The notes under the pieces: model-generated
The model's input: the letters and a program-made list of their open reading frames with translations, nothing else
Told to the model about the DNA's origin: nothing
The model's database searches: none
Origin: a virus
Length of the DNA stretch: 55,290 nucleotides
Reading direction: 5' to 3' (one strand)
IMG/VR virus record: IMGVR_UViG_3300032006_000008
Coordinates: 1-55,290 of that record
Made by a program: the position numbers and the translations under genes
Part shown: piece by piece, positions 41,801-50,553 of the stretch
Numbering within the stretch: position 1 is the first letter of the stretch
Layout of the letters: every line of letters starts with the position of its first letter

Positions 41801-44434
41801 TGTTAATTCTTTTTCAAAACTTGTATACTTACTTTCAGCATCGTGTATACCCTCAGTCGCGTCAATAATGGCTTGCTCCTCAGAAAGTCTTTGATTAACA
41901 AGACTATCTACAAAGTCTTTTCCCTTCTTACCTTTGATAATAATCTTTGGGTCACCTTTTTTACTTTGCCCTGTTAAACTACTTCCTAAGCTTCTCCCTT
42001 TTTTAAACCCTAATTCACCAGTAACAAACATTCCAATCATCTCATCTAATTGTCTATTAATAGTATCTTCATCTGCCGCTAGATTTTCATTTGAGGACAG
42101 TGAAGGAAATATTTTCTTTATATACTCTCTTGCTAATATTAATGCATTTTCCTTTGATTGCTCATCCATCTCTTCTAGGATGCCCATGCCGCTTGGGTTC
42201 TTCATAAGTATATTTAATACCTGAGCTCCAACATCCTTATCTTGACTTGATTGCCTACCTCCAATCTCTTGCATAGCTTTAACAACTTCATTATCAGTTC
42301 TTAAGTTTCTATACTCATCTAAATTATATCCTCCGTCTTTAGCTATCTTCTTTAACCACATCCCCCAAGTCATATTGTCAACATGGTCTTCAGACTTAGC
42401 CTCCTCAGACAGATTACTTCCTACTAACTGACCTTGAGTGTAATTTCTTCCAAGAGTTTCTTGTAAATCTTGATTAATTTCCTCATCTAGCTCAGATTCA
42501 ATAGATTGTTTCTTAGCTCTATTAGCAAGAACTCTAATACCACCTGCTCCCACTCCAAAGACACCACCACCTAATAGTCCCCCAAATCCCTCAGCGAACA
42601 TTTGTTGCTTGTCAAACACATCATCAAACGTCTGGTCAGGTCTAACTTGTCCCAATGCTACAGCATTTTGAAATCTTTCATTAATTCCCTGAAAGACTTC
42701 TTCAACCATCTCTATTGTACCTTGCTTGAGAATATTGTATGCAAAATCTGCGTCTCTATTTTTCCATCCTTGTCTAAATCTATTCTTATTTGAGTTCCAT
42801 GCAGTCCTAGCTATTCCCTTTTTAGGAATAGAAGCCCTAGCTGCTTTAGCAATTGAAGGGATTCTTAACATCTCTAACATTGTATTAACAACACCAGTCT
42901 GAAGCCAAGCTGTGGAAGCTAAATCTAATGCCTCCATCTCTGTAAGAGTTCCATCCTTGACTTCTTTTTCCATGAGCTCTCCAAAGACTTCATCAAAAGA
43001 ACCTCCAGCTTGTTGACTAAACATAAATGCACTTGACAATGCATAAACAGTTGGACTCTTAGCTGTTAGTGAGTTAACAACCATAGCTACAGACGCAACC
43101 ATTGAAGGAGCTGATGTGATTAGTAAGTCTCTACCCCATGCCCATGTTTTACCATCTCCATCTAATATATCAGAGAACTTTTGACCAATTCCTCTCTCCA
43201 TCATGTCTTGTTGAAAAAGTGCATAAGCTAGAGCCTCAGGGTCTTTTTGAATAGCAGCTTCCATCTCAGCTCTTGCTAGTTTGTTTGCCTCCTTTAACCC
43301 TCCGTAACTCCAATCCTTCCCAAGCATCATCCCAACTGATTTCATCAAATTTGGAGCTTTTTTCATTTGAGCGAGCTTTTCTTCTGGCTCTAGTATATAT
43401 CTAATGTTTTCTGGCGAGAGTTCGTCTTTTGTAGCTGTTTCAAGTTTTTGTACTTTAATATTTAAACTAGCTTTGAATTGGTCTTCTAATGCTTTATCAT
43501 TTAATAGAAAATTATCATGGGAAGAACCACCATCATCTTTCTTTACCTCTTCCTCTTCTCTTACTTTATTTTGTAAAGAATCATAGACTGTAGAATCTGG
43601 AACAGACTGAAATGATTTTTCATCAATTCCTAGCATATTAGCTAAGTCTTTAGATATAATGTGACCACTACCTGTTCTAAAGTTATTTTCATCCTCAGAT
43701 TGCATAGTAATAGCTGGAACATTTATTGTTTCCATACTATCTATTCTGCCAGATGATTCTGCAATCATAACAGCTTTAGCTGTATCAGCGTCTTCTCCAA
43801 ACATCTCATCTATATGATTTAGATACTTTTCATCTAATCCATATGTTTTAGCTATTGTAGTGTTGTCTAGACCAAGAAACGGCTTATGAAGACCCTCTCT
43901 ATGCGTTGTCCACCTTTTCCATCCTTCTTTCTTTTTTAATCTAGATGCATATTCAATATTTTGCTCTGGGGTCATATCCGATGGAGGAACAAACTTTCCC
44001 CAGACTAATTTTTGATTATCTACACCTTGATAATGGTCATTTATTTGAAATAATCCATGACTATGGGTTTTTTTGAGATTTTTCTTAGGGTCAGGACCTT
44101 CGGGTGTAAAGTCTCCATAAATACCACTCTGTAAATTTTCCCAGTGCTCTCTTAATGATACAGTATTTTGAGCATTATGAGCCTGCAAAGCTTGCCCTCC
44201 ACTTCTAAGTGGGGTAGCTAAGTCTACATTACCAAATGCTCTTCTCCAGTCAGGACCGTAAGAATCTAGACCTCTGACTATTTCTTCTGCTTTTTCAGGG
44301 GATTGGTCTTGTAGAAGCTGTATTACAACTTCTCTATCTGGCTTATTCTGAGCTTGTGAAAGAGTCCAAAAACCGGTTTCTACATATTGTCCTCTTGCCC
44401 AACTAGCTAATTCCTGGAGTGAATATCCATTCAT
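35876..44434 (-). CDS. Giant virion protein: RNA polymerase beta-prime-like barrel plus transglycosylase-like N terminus
   Basis: 2,852 residues. At the N terminus, SHGLFQIN (125-132), GWKRWTTHREG (171-181) and AKAVMIAESSGRID (219-232, Glu226) are motifs of SLT/phage-lysozyme folds, but in the reverse of the usual order. Ala/Val-rich segments around 430-520 and 620-640 could insert in membrane. The block 2030-2177 matches the RNA polymerase beta-prime double-psi barrel region: GAFR...SR, HQYGATP (2066-2072), RFPIQH (2134-2139), VVFMH (2159-2163) and the catalytic DFDGD (2173-2177). The beta-type barrel with its lysines was not located. Known parallels are N4 vRNAP and crAss-like phage gp66, which are packaged, ejected and transcribe early genes. 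Overlap with the next gene is ATGA. Polymerase activity is inferred. Confidence 0.75.
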   Translation of the reverse strand: MNGYSLQELASWARGQYVETGFWTLSQAQNKPDREVVIQLLQDQSPEKAEEIVRGLDSYGPDWRRAFGNVDLATPLRSGGQALQAHNAQNTVSLREHWENLQSGIYGDFTPEGPDPKKNLKKTHSHGLFQINDHYQGVDNQKLVWGKFVPPSDMTPEQNIEYASRLKKKEGWKRWTTHREGLHKPFLGLDNTTIAKTYGLDEKYLNHIDEMFGEDADTAKAVMIAESSGRIDSMETINVPAITMQSEDENNFRTGSGHIISKDLANMLGIDEKSFQSVPDSTVYDSLQNKVREEEEVKKDDGGSSHDNFLLNDKALEDQFKASLNIKVQKLETATKDELSPENIRYILEPEEKLAQMKKAPNLMKSVGMMLGKDWSYGGLKEANKLARAEMEAAIQKDPEALAYALFQQDMMERGIGQKFSDILDGDGKTWAWGRDLLITSAPSMVASVAMVVNSLTAKSPTVYALSSAFMFSQQAGGSFDEVFGELMEKEVKDGTLTEMEALDLASTAWLQTGVVNTMLEMLRIPSIAKAARASIPKKGIARTAWNSNKNRFRQGWKNRDADFAYNILKQGTIEMVEEVFQGINERFQNAVALGQVRPDQTFDDVFDKQQMFAEGFGGLLGGGVFGVGAGGIRVLANRAKKQSIESELDEEINQDLQETLGRNYTQGQLVGSNLSEEAKSEDHVDNMTWGMWLKKIAKDGGYNLDEYRNLRTDNEVVKAMQEIGGRQSSQDKDVGAQVLNILMKNPSGMGILEEMDEQSKENALILAREYIKKIFPSLSSNENLAADEDTINRQLDEMIGMFVTGELGFKKGRSLGSSLTGQSKKGDPKIIIKGKKGKDFVDSLVNQRLSEEQAIIDATEGIHDAESKYTSFEKELTNIFTAPSEKEPEKEYERKAEQALDEEVYRHTEEGRKRYEKVKKELGDDINKRTPYKPSKDPQEVKRGKIIGELESKENPTKFLSSLTATQLNNTLEEFPSIKKGLLKDETVAKKKNGELSYSVANKKKIAKAIVSSIRSLKQEQDSSPTPPAQKQKPSKYETVDASQLGGAKRMGDMSYQEMMELTGMSVGDLKKADVSQDTKEDVDEKREQNTGRTTDFDRAMASESLPDTDVSEFIKNRTGKNKSKSSQIDREFKSLSPLAKALLAMTSFEQKNIDGVGIETAIDQLLGQYNDNFKDDSQRQMMVDKIIETIKQRYGSTDNFLNRIRGFNQKYQESSTDKQNHFTKAAYEILKAFQALLKIDLNKFAMNPLPDSDFVAASKHFQAAWIEFKKAYNNIGLSEKQLFKRFYNGVIKQIRKLRFKFKYTKVLKDWFSKWAKSHEIGRVTNLSNRRFFTVGEDLGSFGKAFTKTMRLDLERYVGDMTDNIDWENQEGLADDYPDTYDDLIGQHKREEQVGKDAQNLKNLIEEYSGERMTIDDWNDIRWDIWSRGKGTWKKEGGDYIKPASNLKMEREEFYEYLQESFNVDVSEEQSNRNYNIINSHYHNIINSIPRGDRGALVLNNVEKGDDGRTRKLGESDKRLHSQTQVNPVNGINYSDFVLANFLEANPDMHDRVFLLSANDIYTTRIRRAHKKNPYQEGDPTKFDLRKLWVFQDEFFTLDKNALDQLNMELAFGYRRFNKMRYPAFLVASKGGKGKSLVIGVSDVDDVTIAREQDNTDAWFDGEVEKGNITQNQADEMKEDVNLARGEAVELAVAIVGRYRWIQKTHGTKSLHEVLGYPMSAHFKRYNNEFADGVNAEGATSFPYLWFDYKNSYAISDVTGKIIPLMDENGDYIWDGNKPSSTNYFSELAVPLGRMPEQDKLDNLPGWIKTFDRKMSENSEDYIQVKGLNTLAPAGITVYEYSDETRTPQPGDRMIWTSRWNENNTSVEIKTAEGIPLDEVFSNEEKKMAQGNYDVANTVNYMEPGDIRILMNSNFFSKGSGTAPFQWFDQWQDMITTNPDIAPLFDKLIEAVKTNQKDYFNSISAMRENPNILAKWLKSLQKSQTITKSDLSKSIEMLEEDPDSFAILLHSHFSNPQVGMIKNRFVVDGAFRGRVKSRKPTKASRFQAANYSHVIPDFHGILEPHQYGATPFDVSWNIVVDAYLYGQAKQVVEKWNKWGNTREGRRKQVDAINDFLKNNPPDPSKDRWEQFYRFPIQHFTNPQMLEIAHFLYRDYGDVVFMHDTMKKMLEQDFDGDAVTSRKWDRELTKELIDFQWQKSGDKYDYTDEYKSMVYQIPLDIFADPQKVFTPTTPNVVTEIANNFETGTQVGMVQNARTMRSSLNHKGLAINFSGHYYQDVILTQRAIDEEVIMDYAPLRDDIVQENIPIGDSIVVIDGVKYLKTTSDREMAIIQQASFDESTKGLLALWWSTLYGRQTSIGVIENFVTFIRSRTFKIIDKEGNEIVSGHKEAQTLVKKVVNHFKTSEVRQGRDEDQSYVGAEKLTEMSKVVYDRTNKTVAEQVQDIMSLDLKVPKKVFKDYNARMMEEMRAQRRPQRPLVINDVQFNNIKEGDKTVPTTYLEDTVASLWKHMVDNQIDDMPNFLQMSKNQEDNARYMAMQAIVGKPGPEGAAKLSALVKEYELSDNDIVTGLAFARKMNKEFYMLLQVVNEKNTLIDEIELNVAKIDHDVVFNNHFISQWLPHFNALSDGARFVSSLSFFSGTSTIQDMIPASLRLKFRDIRIENMKESNQLKRYKREYLGQLQLHQGVSNQMVDYGKSVSMELTQEGDYELLTSKKGLSSQDFKNKAQYANFQRIKSNLDSAYNQTVLLKETIDHLENKIEATKEELSQRAEKLKLRGEGSLRVDRIRNVSHFLPMDLIDGRFFRLFGSKFAEVYRDAPDSEPAVGAKIKLATFDDGSYKLLEKLGNCKTK

Positions 44435-44442
44435 AAAATTAT

Positions 44443-45705
44443 TTACTTGGTTGGTATATTAATATTTGTAGGTAATCCCGTACCACTTCCACCAACTGCA
44501 TTTTTTACTTGTAATAAGGGTGAACCAAACATTTTTTCATATTCTTCGTTAATTCTTCTTAAATAATCCACGTAAGCCTGTACTCCTCTAGCCACATTAG
44601 TGCTTTCTTTTCCATATTCTTTAACATTCAAATCCATCCATCCGCCTCCTGTAATTTCTATTTTAAGTTTTTCCAGCTCATCTGGGTCTGCAATTAAGCT
44701 CTTAACGTCTCCATCGTATCCCAATTGATTTGCAAATTGTCTAAGAGATTCCACTCTTTGATTAAACATAGTTTGCCACGGCTTCTGATTCTGAAAAACT
44801 TCAGGCTTTGAGCCATGAAAAGATTTGCTAATATTTTGATGACTGCTAACAAAAGAAGAAAGTTCTTCATGGTCTTTTAGAAGTTTACTACTACTTATAG
44901 GCTCTAGAGCCCCAGTAAGGATAGATTCTGAAGCTTTTATATTACTAATTCTAGCTGTTGTCTCAGCCGCTAAGAGTTTATCTCTAATTTTTATATCACC
45001 AATAGCTTTTTTAGCTTGTTCAAAATCTCCCGCCTCAACATAGCCTGCAACATTGTTTAACCAATCTTGTAAAGTCTGACCTTGAAATGGAACAGCTGCT
45101 CCCTTTGCTTTCATATCAACTTGTACGCCTTTGATTTCCTTATCCAAGTCATGTTTACCTAAGAAAGTAACAACGTCAGCAACATCTTTTAAGTCGCTTA
45201 GCTCTTCATTTAAAAACTTTCTTTGTTGAATGTTAAATAAATTTGCATTTTTGTTTAACATTTTATGTACGTTATCTAAAGATTTTACAGCATCATTATC
45301 AGAATAGAATCCAGACTTAGCTTGCTTCTCTAATGCATAAATACTATCAACTGCTTTTATAAACTCATTACTAACTTGCTCCTTCTTTTCTGATACTGGC
45401 TTTATTCCTCTTTCATAGTATCCAGAAATAGCTTCATAGAATGGCTTTATAACAAGGTTGTCACGATATTCTCCATCATCATTCAACGCTAAAGCTTTTA
45501 GACCATCCATAATGCCTTCATTAACATCAATAGGATTGTCAAAGTCTAGTTTATTTGCTAATGTATTCATCCTAACAGATAAATCATCTCTTAGTGCATT
45601 GTCTTTTGTAAACTGACCCATAGCTTGTAAGAGATAAAACCCCTTGTAAGCTAAATTTAGCAAACTTGTTTCTTGTATATCTATATCATATTTTCCACTT
45701 GCCAT
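44443..45705 (-). CDS. Internal virion protein, helical
   Basis: 420 residues, predominantly helical (SLLNLAYKGFYLLQAMGQFT; VSNEFIKAVDSIYALEKQAK), with a Gly-rich C terminus (VGGSGTGLPTNINIPTK). No recognised family. It lies eight bases before the giant gene start and overlaps the next-upstream gene by one base. By position it is probably a core or ejection protein. Confidence 0.65.
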   Translation of the reverse strand: MASGKYDIDIQETSLLNLAYKGFYLLQAMGQFTKDNALRDDLSVRMNTLANKLDFDNPIDVNEGIMDGLKALALNDDGEYRDNLVIKPFYEAISGYYERGIKPVSEKKEQVSNEFIKAVDSIYALEKQAKSGFYSDNDAVKSLDNVHKMLNKNANLFNIQQRKFLNEELSDLKDVADVVTFLGKHDLDKEIKGVQVDMKAKGAAVPFQGQTLQDWLNNVAGYVEAGDFEQAKKAIGDIKIRDKLLAAETTARISNIKASESILTGALEPISSSKLLKDHEELSSFVSSHQNISKSFHGSKPEVFQNQKPWQTMFNQRVESLRQFANQLGYDGDVKSLIADPDELEKLKIEITGGGWMDLNVKEYGKESTNVARGVQAYVDYLRRINEEYEKMFGSPLLQVKNAVGGSGTGLPTNINIPTK

Positions 45706-46433
45706 TATGATTGTTCCATTTGTTCTACTTGCATAAGTCTATCAAAGAAGTCATCCATCCATTGTTGTCTCTGACCATAAACATCTTGTTCAAAACCTAT
45801 AGCTGCTTGTTTTGCCTCAAAGTCTAAACTAGTTATAGCGTCATCTAAAGTTCCTAATTTAGCTTCAGCTTGTCCCATCATTTGATTTTGCTGTCCATAT
45901 ATTCCTGTTTGTGTAGTTTGAGACTGGAATCTATCTGCGAAAGTTCCACCTCTTAATCCACCAACTTGCTGTGACCTCTGCGTTGAAGCTTGATTTAGTT
46001 TAAATGATTCAGTCTCACCTGAGCGCATTACATTTTCTAAATTCATATCTAGACCACTCATTAATGAGCCTCTCTGTCTAGCAATTCCTTGTTTCTTTAA
46101 TTCTGTTTTCTCCTGCTCAATACCAAATAAATCTTTTAAGAAAAACTCCTCTTGAGGGTCATATTCCATTCCCTCAAAATATTTTCTCATATCAGAGTCT
46201 ACGCCATACTTTTTAAACAAATCCTCAAGGTTAAGATTAAATTTATCTTGCCAATCAAAATTAGGCATTCCCTCTACATCGCTTTGAGGATTAGTATCAT
46301 CATCGCCTCTTTGGTCTTTATTCCACTGAGCTAACCAATCTGAAGCTTCATTTTTAGTTGAAAACGATATAACCATCTCGCTATCATCATTAAAAACTCC
46401 CCATACTCCAGGTTCTACTTCTTTTATATGCAT
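45705..46433 (-). CDS. Internal virion protein, Gln-rich
   Basis: 242 residues. The first 35 residues (MHIKEVEPGVWGVFNDDSEM) form a small beta unit; the rest is helical, Gln- and Met-rich with QQVGGLRGGTFADRFQSQTT. No recognised enzyme motif. It lies in the internal-protein cluster with short gaps, and probably packs inside the capsid or forms part of the ejection channel. Confidence 0.65.
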   Translation of the reverse strand: MHIKEVEPGVWGVFNDDSEMVISFSTKNEASDWLAQWNKDQRGDDDTNPQSDVEGMPNFDWQDKFNLNLEDLFKKYGVDSDMRKYFEGMEYDPQEEFFLKDLFGIEQEKTELKKQGIARQRGSLMSGLDMNLENVMRSGETESFKLNQASTQRSQQVGGLRGGTFADRFQSQTTQTGIYGQQNQMMGQAEAKLGTLDDAITSLDFEAKQAAIGFEQDVYGQRQQWMDDFFDRLMQVEQMEQS

Positions 46434-46437
46434 TTAT

Positions 46438-47463
46438 TTATACCTTTATAGAAGGATTTTTAAGCCATTCTTTAAACAATACATCACCACCCAAGTCTTC
46501 ATACATTCCACCTCTAGATACAAAGCTACTATCAGAGTGAGTATATCCACCTTGCCCTTTAGATGCTAGGGTTTTTATATCATCAACAAGAGATTGTCCT
46601 GTAAATCCCTTTTGAGAAGATATGAATCTATTCTGAGCAGAACTTCCTGTATAATTACTAGAACTAGCTACATTAGTTGGACTAGAGGATGTAACAGTTT
46701 GAGGTGATGAGCCAGATGTAATACTTGCTGTATCTGTAGTTCCAACCATTTGTTGTGTTTTTTCTTGCATATTTTTAATCCACTGGTCATAGTCTCCAAT
46801 AAAGCCTGCCTTCTTACTTCTTTCATATGACTCTAGAAGAGTAGTGTCCTTTACAGCTAGCTCTGCTAAGTCTTCTTTTGGAGCACTCCCCCAAGCTGGC
46901 GTTCCAGATGCTCCTCCCCATTTTGAAAATGGTTTACTTTGTGTAATCTTATCACTTACTCCCATATCTTTTAATTTATCACCAGCAGCTGCTCCTCCAC
47001 CAGTTGTCCATCCAGCTATTACAGCAGTTGTCATAGCATTCATTCTAGCACTTTTCTCTATAGCTTCATCAGTAGCTTTAAAACTAGCAGCTTGACTTTC
47101 TTTACTCTTTCTCATTAATCCACCCTGTAGGGCTTTCATTTTTGAAAGTTTTGTTTTTTCAGTTGCATCCGCTAGACCTCTTCCTAAGAGACTTCCACCA
47201 TAAGAACCTCCCCCCATAGCCGCTGCTGTAGCAGCCCACCCTAAAGGATTAGAGGCTAAAATAGCTCCAGTTACAAGAGTACCGGCAGCCGCTCCTATGT
47301 TACTCCACAAACTTTTCTTTTTGCCTTTCTCAGCGGCTTCAGCGGCTTGTTCTTCCAATTGAGTTATAGTCTCCAGAGCATCTTTATTTAGAAGTCTTTT
47401 TCCATACTGCTTCCCTTTGTACTCTTTAACTTCTTTTACTTGTTTATTTTCAATGTCTGCCAT
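46438..47463 (-). CDS. Internal virion protein with Gly/Ala-rich hydrophobic region
   Basis: 341 residues. A charged N terminus is followed by WSNIGAAAGTLVTGAILASN and PLGWAATAAAMGGGSYGGSL (about 53-95), a glycine-zipper-like hydrophobic stretch of the type seen in phage proteins that form membrane channels. The middle is Ser/Thr-rich (SSPQTVTSSSPTNVASSSNY). A trans-envelope channel role is inferred. It heads the internal-protein group, 54 bases after the fibre gene. Confidence 0.65.
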   Translation of the reverse strand: MADIENKQVKEVKEYKGKQYGKRLLNKDALETITQLEEQAAEAAEKGKKKSLWSNIGAAAGTLVTGAILASNPLGWAATAAAMGGGSYGGSLLGRGLADATEKTKLSKMKALQGGLMRKSKESQAASFKATDEAIEKSARMNAMTTAVIAGWTTGGGAAAGDKLKDMGVSDKITQSKPFSKWGGASGTPAWGSAPKEDLAELAVKDTTLLESYERSKKAGFIGDYDQWIKNMQEKTQQMVGTTDTASITSGSSPQTVTSSSPTNVASSSNYTGSSAQNRFISSQKGFTGQSLVDDIKTLASKGQGGYTHSDSSFVSRGGMYEDLGGDVLFKEWLKNPSIKV

Positions 47464-47517
47464 TTTAAATCCTTTTTAGAGTTTTCAAATTTAATATAAA
47501 ATTGCTTAGTAATCAAG

Positions 47518-50500
47518 TCAAGCATTCTCTAATATCGCAACCTTATTCTCTAATTCTTCAACCTTTGCAAGTAGTTGCATAATAGCTGAAGTATTCATTG
47601 TTGTAATACCAGTGTAGTCTAAATGTTTCTTTTGACCATCTCTCTCAGATGGGTCATCAACATATTGAATTAATGATGGAATTACAGACTCTACATCTTG
47701 TGCAATAAAACCTAAGTTTGTATTCCAATCTTGACTATTAAATTTAAATGTTTTTGGTGTTAATTTTGCTAAATCCGTTAATGCGTCTCCAGTATAATTT
47801 GAAATTGTATTTTTAACTGATGAATCTGATATATTAGAAGGAGAAGTAGTTCCATCTGCTTTAAAATAAAAATGAGAACTGCCATCTTTATCATCTAATC
47901 TTAAGATAATATGAGAAGATGTATCTCCACCTTTAATAACCATCCCACCTCCAGTTGAATGAGTATTCTCTATAACCGATACATAATCATTAACTGACGC
48001 TGAAGTATGAAGAAAATATACAGGGTTTACACCAATACCTAAATGTCCATGCTCATCAAGAGTCATTCTTTTTGTTTTCTCTCCATTCGCAGCTGCAGTC
48101 CAGAATTGCATATCAACACCAGCTGACCAATATCCATCACTTGTAACATAGGTATCAATCATTGCTCTGATTTTATCTCCCCTCCAATCTCCTACACCAT
48201 AATGGTCAGTGCAATTAACAAAATATATACCTCCCATATCATGACCTGAGGGAATAGTCCCATTAGAATTAGTTCCTCTTGTGATTAAAGCTAGGGCTGG
48301 CTGTGCATAACTAGAATCAGAAGTATCCCATAGTGATAAAGTTGGATATGCTGTTGTACTTTCTTCATAGTAATTAAGAGGATTTTCAGTCCCACTTTGT
48401 TTTACTTTTCCATCAACATAGACATCCTCTAGCTTTGTATACCCGTCTGAGACATATATACCATAAGGAGTTCCGCTTCCTGCGTGAGTAGCTTTAAAAT
48501 ATCCAGCGTATACAGGTCCTGTTCCTGTATTGGTATTTTGAACAACAGCTGCTCCAGTCACTTGAGAATAAAAAGTTAAATCAGCCCACTCTACACCCCC
48601 TTGAGATATTCCTGAAGCAGATACGCTATCAATGAAGACTCCTTGACCATTTTCATATCTAACTCTATTTCCGTCTATATAATTATCACTACTTAATACT
48701 ATAGTCCCATTGTTTGAAAAAACTAGACCAGGCTTTGCGCTTCCTCCACTACTTGCAATTGAGCCAGGAACATCACTAATCCCAGTATTAAAAGATATTA
48801 CATCAGAGTCAAGTTTCATAACTAAATTAGATGAATCATAAAATTGAATTTCATTATTAGTACCATCAACAACTACCCTTTGACCACTACTAGCCGTTTG
48901 AAGAGTTCTTCCAGTTATTGTCCCAGATGTGATATTGGTGGCATTAATATTCTGAATAGTCATTGTGCCTCCATCTATTGTGCCAGTCGTAGCAGAGTCA
49001 ATAGTCCCTTTAAAATGAGCAGAGCCATCTGAATCTAGTCTAAATTTGTAAGCACTTATATAACCAGCTCCAATGGTCATATGAGCAGCCCCACCAGTAT
49101 AATTACCAGAGTTAACTCTAGTACCTCTAAATATGCCATCACCATCAATAGTCCACCCACCAATACTTCCATCTGTAGCAGTTATAGTACTAACTTTAAG
49201 ACCGTTAGTTGTATCATATTCTATATAATCATCATTCCCAGATTGAGCTCCAACCCTAAATCCTCCATTGGTAAACTTAGCTTTGACAGATGGAGTCCCA
49301 TCTAAATCAGAGCCTATGAATAATCCTCTTTCATTGCTAATTGTCCCAAGCTTTATAACTGTATTACTTGAATCTGCTACATTGAAAGAACCCTCATTTG
49401 CAACTAGAAAAGCTCCGTCTTTATACTCTACATCTCCATCTATCTTTGCTGTATCTCCTTGCTTAATCCAAAATCCATAGTCAGTATCAGCCCAATTCCC
49501 AGAACCAGAAGTCTTAGCAAGACCTCCTAAATATCCCATAGAAACAACAGCTGCGTTACTTGTGTTCCTTACTTCTACTCTATGGTCTGAAGGGTTTAAA
49601 AATATTCTCTTATGAGCTGCGTTTGAGCTTGACGATATTTCATTACTTCCTATATTCCATCCACCTATTGTAGCTGCTGTAATTGAAAGTTTCCCATCAG
49701 TATCTAATTCAGCATTAGCAGCTTTCCATGTAATCTTGCTTCCATCATATTTAAAAAATGCATTACTACCATCACCAAAGTAAACTCTAGGTGTCCCAGA
49801 ATTATACTGTAGTTGCAATCCAGAATTTCCAAACGTAGCATTATTAATGCTTATTGCTTTGTTGGTTGCGTCAAGTATAATATTCGTTCCCTTTTTAAGA
49901 GAAGAACTGGTTATATCCCATCCTCCTATATTAGCCGTGTCAGCAGCTATGTCTCCATCAGATATTTCCATCAATACATCATTTGAAGCATTCCATATCT
50001 TTAAACCATATTTATCACTGTCTAACTGACCAGCTTTTAATCTTACTACATTGTTTTGTGCAATCTCTAATCTTGGCTGAGAACTTGATGTATCTAATTT
50101 AACATAATCATTACCACTAACTTTTGAGATAGCATTTTCATCTATATTCCAACCGCATAAATTTGCAGTACTTCCATATAAGCCAAATATCTCAGCTCCG
50201 CTTGATTTATTTACTTTAAGACCAAAGTTATCAGTCGTTACTTGCCCTAGCTGAGCTCTAATTACATCATTATCATCTCTAACTTGAAAATAGCTTTCTT
50301 CAGATGATATAATAATATTACCATTACTAAACTCTAAATTAGATGTTGTATTAGTATCAGTTGAATCATTCCCACTAGAATTGCCACTATTCTCACTATC
50401 TTCATCATTCAGATTGAGATTCTCTACAAAGGTTTCCTCATGTATCTTTGTAATCCTTTTATATTCACCCGCGTCTGCAATAAGTACGCACTCACCATTC

Positions 50501-50553
50501 ATTAAAGAGCCCTCCGAAGGTGTAAAATCTAGAATATCAAATTCTACACTCAT
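47518..50553 (-). CDS. Tail fibre/spike with IGGW repeats and S74-type C terminus
   Basis: 1,011 residues. A repeat unit appears at least four times (LCGWNIDENAIS, IGGWDITSSSLK, IGGWNIGSNEIS, IGGWTIDGDGIF), each in a beta-rich segment, as in fibre shafts. The C-terminal 100 residues resemble the S74 chaperone: ISDSSVKNTI (Ser909, Lys914), LGFIAQDVESVIPSLI, then a coiled coil VEELENKVAILENA. The first motif differs from the usual SDxRLK because Ser-Ser-Val replaces the xRL part, so self-cleavage should be tested. Receptor-binding role inferred. Confidence 0.85.
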   Translation of the reverse strand: MSVEFDILDFTPSEGSLMNGECVLIADAGEYKRITKIHEETFVENLNLNDEDSENSGNSSGNDSTDTNTTSNLEFSNGNIIISSEESYFQVRDDNDVIRAQLGQVTTDNFGLKVNKSSGAEIFGLYGSTANLCGWNIDENAISKVSGNDYVKLDTSSSQPRLEIAQNNVVRLKAGQLDSDKYGLKIWNASNDVLMEISDGDIAADTANIGGWDITSSSLKKGTNIILDATNKAISINNATFGNSGLQLQYNSGTPRVYFGDGSNAFFKYDGSKITWKAANAELDTDGKLSITAATIGGWNIGSNEISSSSNAAHKRIFLNPSDHRVEVRNTSNAAVVSMGYLGGLAKTSGSGNWADTDYGFWIKQGDTAKIDGDVEYKDGAFLVANEGSFNVADSSNTVIKLGTISNERGLFIGSDLDGTPSVKAKFTNGGFRVGAQSGNDDYIEYDTTNGLKVSTITATDGSIGGWTIDGDGIFRGTRVNSGNYTGGAAHMTIGAGYISAYKFRLDSDGSAHFKGTIDSATTGTIDGGTMTIQNINATNITSGTITGRTLQTASSGQRVVVDGTNNEIQFYDSSNLVMKLDSDVISFNTGISDVPGSIASSGGSAKPGLVFSNNGTIVLSSDNYIDGNRVRYENGQGVFIDSVSASGISQGGVEWADLTFYSQVTGAAVVQNTNTGTGPVYAGYFKATHAGSGTPYGIYVSDGYTKLEDVYVDGKVKQSGTENPLNYYEESTTAYPTLSLWDTSDSSYAQPALALITRGTNSNGTIPSGHDMGGIYFVNCTDHYGVGDWRGDKIRAMIDTYVTSDGYWSAGVDMQFWTAAANGEKTKRMTLDEHGHLGIGVNPVYFLHTSASVNDYVSVIENTHSTGGGMVIKGGDTSSHIILRLDDKDGSSHFYFKADGTTSPSNISDSSVKNTISNYTGDALTDLAKLTPKTFKFNSQDWNTNLGFIAQDVESVIPSLIQYVDDPSERDGQKKHLDYTGITTMNTSAIMQLLAKVEELENKVAILENA

